In this document: positions 15,404-18,128 of the stretch, in pieces
Numbering within the stretch: position 1 is the stretch's first letter
Layout of the letters: every line of letters starts with the position of its first letter
Source of the DNA: Clostridia bacterium
Lineage (GTDB): Bacteria > Bacillota > Clostridia > Christensenellales > DTU072
NCBI GenBank assembly: GCA_028699795.1
Contig: JAQVTZ010000014.1
Coordinates: forward strand, 1-18,128
Direction: 5' to 3'
DNA: 18,128 bases
Notes under the pieces: generated by a model
What the model was told of the DNA's origin: nothing
Databases searched by the model: none
Seen by the model: the letters and a program-made list of their open reading frames with translations, nothing else
Translations under genes and position numbers: made by a program

Positions 15404-17034
15404 CACTCTACCGAAATATAATAATAATAATGAGACTGTCCGCCGTAATAGGCCATGACATCATAATATGGATATTGCTCTTGCAATTTTGCAGCAAGCG
15501 CTTCGGCTTTTTCTTCGGGTACATCCTGCCCGTAATAAAGCGAAATTACCGCCGTATCGTCACCCGTCATTTTGGTTGCAACCTCTATGGCCACTTCGTC
15601 TGGGTCACTACCTTTTGCGATAATTTTTTTGTAAATACCGATAATATCCCCCGTATGAAGTTCGAGCCCGTCCATTTCGGTGTCTCTTACCGCATGCGTA
15701 ATCTGTCCCGCCCGCACATTTTCGGCGGCTTTCTGCATGCTTCTGGCATTTTCTTCTACGGTCGCTTCCGAGTTAAAATTGATTGCGGCCGAAATCCCTT
15801 GCGGGATGTTTTTGGTAGCTATAACTACAATATTGGCCTTAGTTAGTTCCTTTGCTTGCTCCGCCGCAAGAATAATATTGCTATTGTTGGGCAATACGAA
15901 AACATTTTTTGCGCCAATGCCGTCCACCACATTGATAATATCCGACACACTGGGGTTCATGGTTTGTCCGCCGGTAATAATGGCGTCCACCCCAAGTTCT
16001 TTAAAGATGGCTTCGATGCCGTCTCCCGTACAAACTGCGACCATCGCTTGTTCTTTTCGTTCTGCACGGGCAATTTCGTTTTTGAACTCTCTGCTTTGCT
16101 CCAACATGTTTTCTATTTTGGGCTTATCTAACTCACCCAACTTGAGCGCATATCCCAATGCCTTATCGGGATTGTTGGTATGAACATGCACTTTGACCAA
16201 CTGCAAATCTCCAACAACGATGACACAGTCGCCTATTTGGTTGAGTTTGTCGCGGAGTTTGTCGATATCGGATATGGTTGTGGTCTTATTGAGGTTAATG
16301 ATAAAAAATTCGGTACAATAAGCAAAGTTTATCTCTTCCAGATTGTGCACATCCAACTCAAACGCGGTCTGTTTGGGAGCTTCGGGCGCGCTTTCTTCTT
16401 GCTCTAATGGTTTCATTTCTATGCCGGCAAGCGTATTGTACATGCCGTACAAAATTATCAAAAGGCCCTTACCGCCAGCATCCACAACACCTGCTTTTTT
16501 TAGAACGGGCAACATTTCGGGGGTTGCGGCCAACACTTCTTCGCCTTTTTCGAGAATTTTTTTGAAAAATCCCAAAAAGTCATTCTGCCTGTTGGCAACT
16601 TTGACCGCGTATTCTCCCACCATGCGGATAACGGTTAATATAGTGCCCTCTTTGGGATGAGTCACAACATCGTATGCGACATCTGAACCGCGTTTGAGAG
16701 CGCTAGCAAAGGTTTTTGTATTTATGCTGTTGCCCTCTCCCATTACGGTTGTCATACCCTTGAAAATCTGGGACAAAATAACACCACTGTTGCCTCTTGC
16801 GCCTTTTAACGCGCCTTTTGCGATAGCTTTGCAGGTATCCGCAAGCGATGCGGTTTGGACTCCGTCCATTTCGCGCAAAGCGGAGGACATCGTAAGATTC
16901 ATATTGGTGCCGGTATCGCCATCGGGCACGGGGAAAACATTGAGGCTGTCTATATGACTCTTATTTAGTTCGAGGTTATGCCCCGCTCCGGCAAAAATAT
17001 TTCTGATATCTATATCGGTAAGAACATTAATCAT
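15403..17034 (-). CDS. fakA: Fatty acid kinase subunit FakA (YloV/DAK2 family)
   Basis: ATP-binding subunit of bacterial fatty acid kinase; with a fatty-acid-binding FakB (DegV family) it phosphorylates exogenous fatty acids for lipid synthesis. The N-terminal DAK2 (DhaL-like) domain, about residues 1-200, holds NVFPVPDGDTGTNM (32-45), whose aspartates coordinate Mg-ATP, and GARGNSGVILSQIFKG. The C-terminal part (about 320-543) is the DegV-like domain usual in this family, ending YYYYISVE. The 543 residues match. It lies 18 bases after asp23 and overlaps recG by the TGATG junction. The asp23-fakA-recG order matches B. subtilis yloU-yloV-...-recG, lacking sdaAB/sdaAA. No FakB gene lies in the window. 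Confidence 0.92.
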   Translation of the reverse strand: MINVLTDIDIRNIFAGAGHNLELNKSHIDSLNVFPVPDGDTGTNMNLTMSSALREMDGVQTASLADTCKAIAKGALKGARGNSGVILSQIFKGMTTVMGEGNSINTKTFASALKRGSDVAYDVVTHPKEGTILTVIRMVGEYAVKVANRQNDFLGFFKKILEKGEEVLAATPEMLPVLKKAGVVDAGGKGLLIILYGMYNTLAGIEMKPLEQEESAPEAPKQTAFELDVHNLEEINFAYCTEFFIINLNKTTTISDIDKLRDKLNQIGDCVIVVGDLQLVKVHVHTNNPDKALGYALKLGELDKPKIENMLEQSREFKNEIARAERKEQAMVAVCTGDGIEAIFKELGVDAIITGGQTMNPSVSDIINVVDGIGAKNVFVLPNNSNIILAAEQAKELTKANIVVIATKNIPQGISAAINFNSEATVEENARSMQKAAENVRAGQITHAVRDTEMDGLELHTGDIIGIYKKIIAKGSDPDEVAIEVATKMTGDDTAVISLYYGQDVPEEKAEALAAKLQEQYPYYDVMAYYGGQSHYYYYISVE

Positions 17035-17052
17035 TATTCGTCCTTGTACGGC

Positions 17053-17403
17053 CTATAGTTTGACACCGACAATATGAACATTGACGGATTTGACGCGCAT
17101 GCCTGTAAGGTGCTCTACATGGTATTGCACCGAAGATTTCAGGCTTTCGACAACCGCTTCCCTTTTTACTCCGTCTTTGAGAATCACATAAAGGTCTACA
17201 AAAACACGGTTGTCCATGGTTACCAGTTTAACGCCTTTGGTAACGGGTACGCGATTGAATAGTTCCAGCAAACTGTCGGACAGTCTTCTGGATGCAAGAT
17301 CCACCACTCCGTAACACTCCAAAGCAACACGACTGATAAGCATAGCGACAGCGTCGTCGCTTACCGTAATGTTACCGTATATGTTAGAAGTATTGAGCGC
17401 CAT
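17053..17403 (-). CDS. yloU: Asp23/Gls24 family envelope stress protein
   Basis: Small protein of the Asp23/Gls24 family, linked in other Firmicutes to the membrane periphery and alkaline or cell-wall stress. The 116 residues begin with YGNITVSDDAVAMLISRVALECYGVVDL, the family signature, and end KSVNVHIVGV. It has no membrane segment. The stop is TAG. An AAGGA site precedes the ATG at 17403. It is the first gene of asp23-fakA-recG and is divergent from rpmB, as in B. subtilis. The long leader upstream carries several hairpins and may be regulatory. Confidence 0.92.
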   Translation of the reverse strand: MALNTSNIYGNITVSDDAVAMLISRVALECYGVVDLASRRLSDSLLELFNRVPVTKGVKLVTMDNRVFVDLYVILKDGVKREAVVESLKSSVQYHVEHLTGMRVKSVNVHIVGVKL

Positions 17404-17433
17404 AATTTTTCCTTATGCCTTTTTTTAACGAAA

Positions 17434-17463
17434 CAAAAATGCTTGCTTGCAATGGCATTTTTG
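17434..17463 (-). promoter_or_regulatory. Terminator-like hairpin in the asp23 leader
   Basis: A perfect 9-bp stem CAAAAATGC/GCATTTTTG (17463-17455 with 17442-17434) with a 12-base loop, about 30 bases before the asp23 start. Its U-rich 3' arm resembles an attenuator, but the T-run is inside the stem and is followed by G, so termination would be weak. Confidence 0.45.
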
Positions 17464-17488
17464 TGAAGCTATCAATTTAGGTATTATA

Positions 17489-17548
17489 CTTCGCCCCTTG
17501 GGGCGGAAGCGCCATTTGGTTCGGCGCGGGCGCAGGGCTTGCCCTGCG
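17489..17548. repeat. Cluster of three GC-rich hairpins
   Basis: Within 60 bases three stems follow one another: CTTCGCCCC with GGGGC-G-GAAG (17489-17509), GCGCC with GGCGC (17509-17527), and CGCAGGGC-TT-GCCCTGCG (17531-17548). This GC-rich block stands out in AT-rich intergenic DNA. It resembles REP/BOX-type dispersed repeats, or it may be a structured part of the asp23 leader. Confidence 0.6.
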
Positions 17549-17599
17549 GTATATACTGATTATTGTGGTGTATCGATACGCCCCTTATGCATAATTAAT

Positions 17600-17628
17600 A
17601 TGATAAAGCAAAATCACGCTTTTTGCAA
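17600..17628 (-). promoter_or_regulatory. Candidate promoter of asp23-fakA-recG
   Basis: TTGCAA (17628-17623) and TATCAT (17605-17600) with a 17-base spacer on the minus strand. It has the same -35 and spacing as the glnA promoter. The implied leader is about 190 nt and includes the hairpin cluster. Confidence 0.5.
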
Positions 17629-17750
17629 GCATAAACAAAATTTTACGACAAAATAGTGGAGTCTCCGCATCCATTCTATATTTTTATTCTATTATTTGGG
17701 AAAACACGCGCGGTATTTTTTTATTTGGGGAAATTATTGCTTAAATTCCG

Positions 17751-17779
17751 TTGCCAAAGTCAATATTACAATGTATAAT
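17751..17779 (+). promoter_or_regulatory. Promoter of rpmB
   Basis: TTGCCA (17751-17756) and a perfect TATAAT (17774-17779) with a 17-base spacer. The implied leader is about 110 nt before the rpmB start. The stretch 17640-17750 is AT-rich and shows nothing else I can name. Confidence 0.75.
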
Positions 17780-17797
17780 CAATAAGTGTCAATTTTG

Positions 17798-17854
17798 TAG
17801 TAGAAGCGTAAATTGCGTTTGCGATCCAAACGCTTGCAAATGCCGTGCCTACTA
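17798..17854 (+). promoter_or_regulatory. Structured leader of rpmB mRNA
   Basis: An inner 7-bp stem GCGTTTG/CAAACGC (17815-17821 with 17827-17833) is enclosed by TAGTAG/CTACTA (17798-17803 with 17849-17854). No T-run follows, so this is not a terminator. Autoregulation by L28 is possible but unproven. Confidence 0.4.
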
Positions 17855-17894
17855 TCTATCACAATAACAGAACCTGACAACGGAGGTTAAGAAT

Positions 17895-18002
17895 ATGTCA
17901 AGAGTATGCAGTATATGCGGGAAAGGTCCCATGAGCGGCAATCAAGTTAGCCACAGCCATATAAAAACCCGCAAAAGTTGGGGCGTAAATGTGCAAAAAG
18001 TC
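17895..18002 (+). CDS. rpmB: 50S ribosomal protein L28, 3' end replaced
   Basis: Large-subunit ribosomal protein. The 36 residues from MSRVCSICGKGP through SGNQVSHSHIKTRKSWGVNVQKV match the N-terminal half of bacterial L28, including the CxxC pair and the NxVSHSH core. The full protein is about 62 residues. After VQKV the frame turns into unrelated Ser/Arg-rich sequence, and the DNA becomes GC-rich and codes for another protein in a different frame. A strong GGAGG site and a good promoter show the upstream part is intact. I regard the gene as cut by a chimeric join. Confidence 0.9.
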
Positions 18003-18128
18003 TGTTCCTCGAGACCAACCTCGGCGACCCGGGACTCTTCCCGGGGACGGCTGCGCTTGAGGGGTTGCTCGTCGAGCGGCTGGGTGCGCTGATGCACCAT
18101 CCCGGTGCAGGCGGCTACGCCACCTCCG
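18002..18128 (+). CDS. mfnA: Fragment of archaeal MfnA-type tyrosine/aspartate decarboxylase
   Basis: From 18002 the DNA reads in one open frame beginning LFLETNLGDPGLFPGT, followed by ALEGLLVERLGALM and HHPGAGGYATS. This is the N-terminal region of the PLP-dependent group II decarboxylase MfnA of methanogenic archaea (the M. jannaschii protein has IFLETNLGDPGLF at this place), which makes tyramine for methanofuran, or beta-alanine for coenzyme A. It has no start codon of its own and is cut at the right edge just before the expected SGGTEAN motif. The base composition is very different from the rest of the window and suits a GC-rich methanogen. It most likely belongs to another organism. Confidence 0.85.
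   Translation, partial: MFLETNLGDPGLFPGTAALEGLLVERLGALMHHPGAGGYATS

Noticed and set aside
18002..18128. Natural lateral transfer of an archaeal decarboxylase gene
   Set aside because: The fragment starts mid-protein inside an essential ribosomal gene at a sharp composition change by the sequence edge. An assembly chimera is simpler.

Overview
The window reads as a chromosomal segment of an uncultured low-to-moderate-GC Firmicute, probably class Clostridia. The reasons are the infC-rpmI-rplT operon followed by a SpoU-type methyltransferase, a B. subtilis-like rpmB / asp23(yloU) / fakA(yloV) / recG neighbourhood with rpmB divergent, a MurG of the GGTAGH...PN type typical of clostridia, strong AGGAGG-type ribosome binding sites and TTGnnn-17-TATAAT promoters. 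Nearly all of it is housekeeping. Taxonomic placement below class is inference.

Layout. (1) 1-163: non-coding tail beyond proA, with a perfect 12-bp palindrome and an AT-rich dispersed repeat. (2) 164-2155, minus: yebC-proA. (3) 2233-4144, minus: infC-rpmI-rplT, a strong terminator, then a TrmH/SpoU rRNA methyltransferase. infC starts with the rare codon ATT and has a promoter and an attenuator-like hairpin in its leader. (4) 4339-4513: a 175-bp nested inverted-repeat (MITE-like) element between glnA and infC. (5) 4540-8106, minus: glnA (GSI-beta type) with its own promoter, and thrS with a clear terminator. (6) 8199-10797, minus: a GLUG-repeat surface lipoprotein and an alpha/beta hydrolase resembling monoacylglycerol lipase. 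(7) 10919-13320, plus: murG and a secreted, membrane-anchored beta-rich protein of unknown function with its own promoter. (8) 13412-17403, minus: asp23-fakA-recG, where recG is broken by one in-frame TAG. (9) 17404-17894: a regulatory interval with divergent promoters, stacked GC-rich hairpins and two hairpin-bearing leaders. (10) 17895-18002: the 5' half of rpmB, fused abruptly at about 18002 to a GC-rich fragment of an archaeal MfnA-type tyrosine/aspartate decarboxylase.

How it fits together. The genes serve translation (IF-3, L35, L20, L28, ThrRS, an rRNA methyltransferase), nitrogen and proline metabolism (glnA, proA), cell wall and envelope (murG, asp23, two exported proteins), fatty-acid phosphorylation (fakA) and DNA repair (recG). 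I see no defence system, CRISPR array, prophage or biosynthetic cluster. The observations most worth checking are the bacterial/archaeal chimeric junction at the right edge, the in-frame amber codon in recG, the 175-bp inverted-repeat element, and the infC leader with its ATT start.
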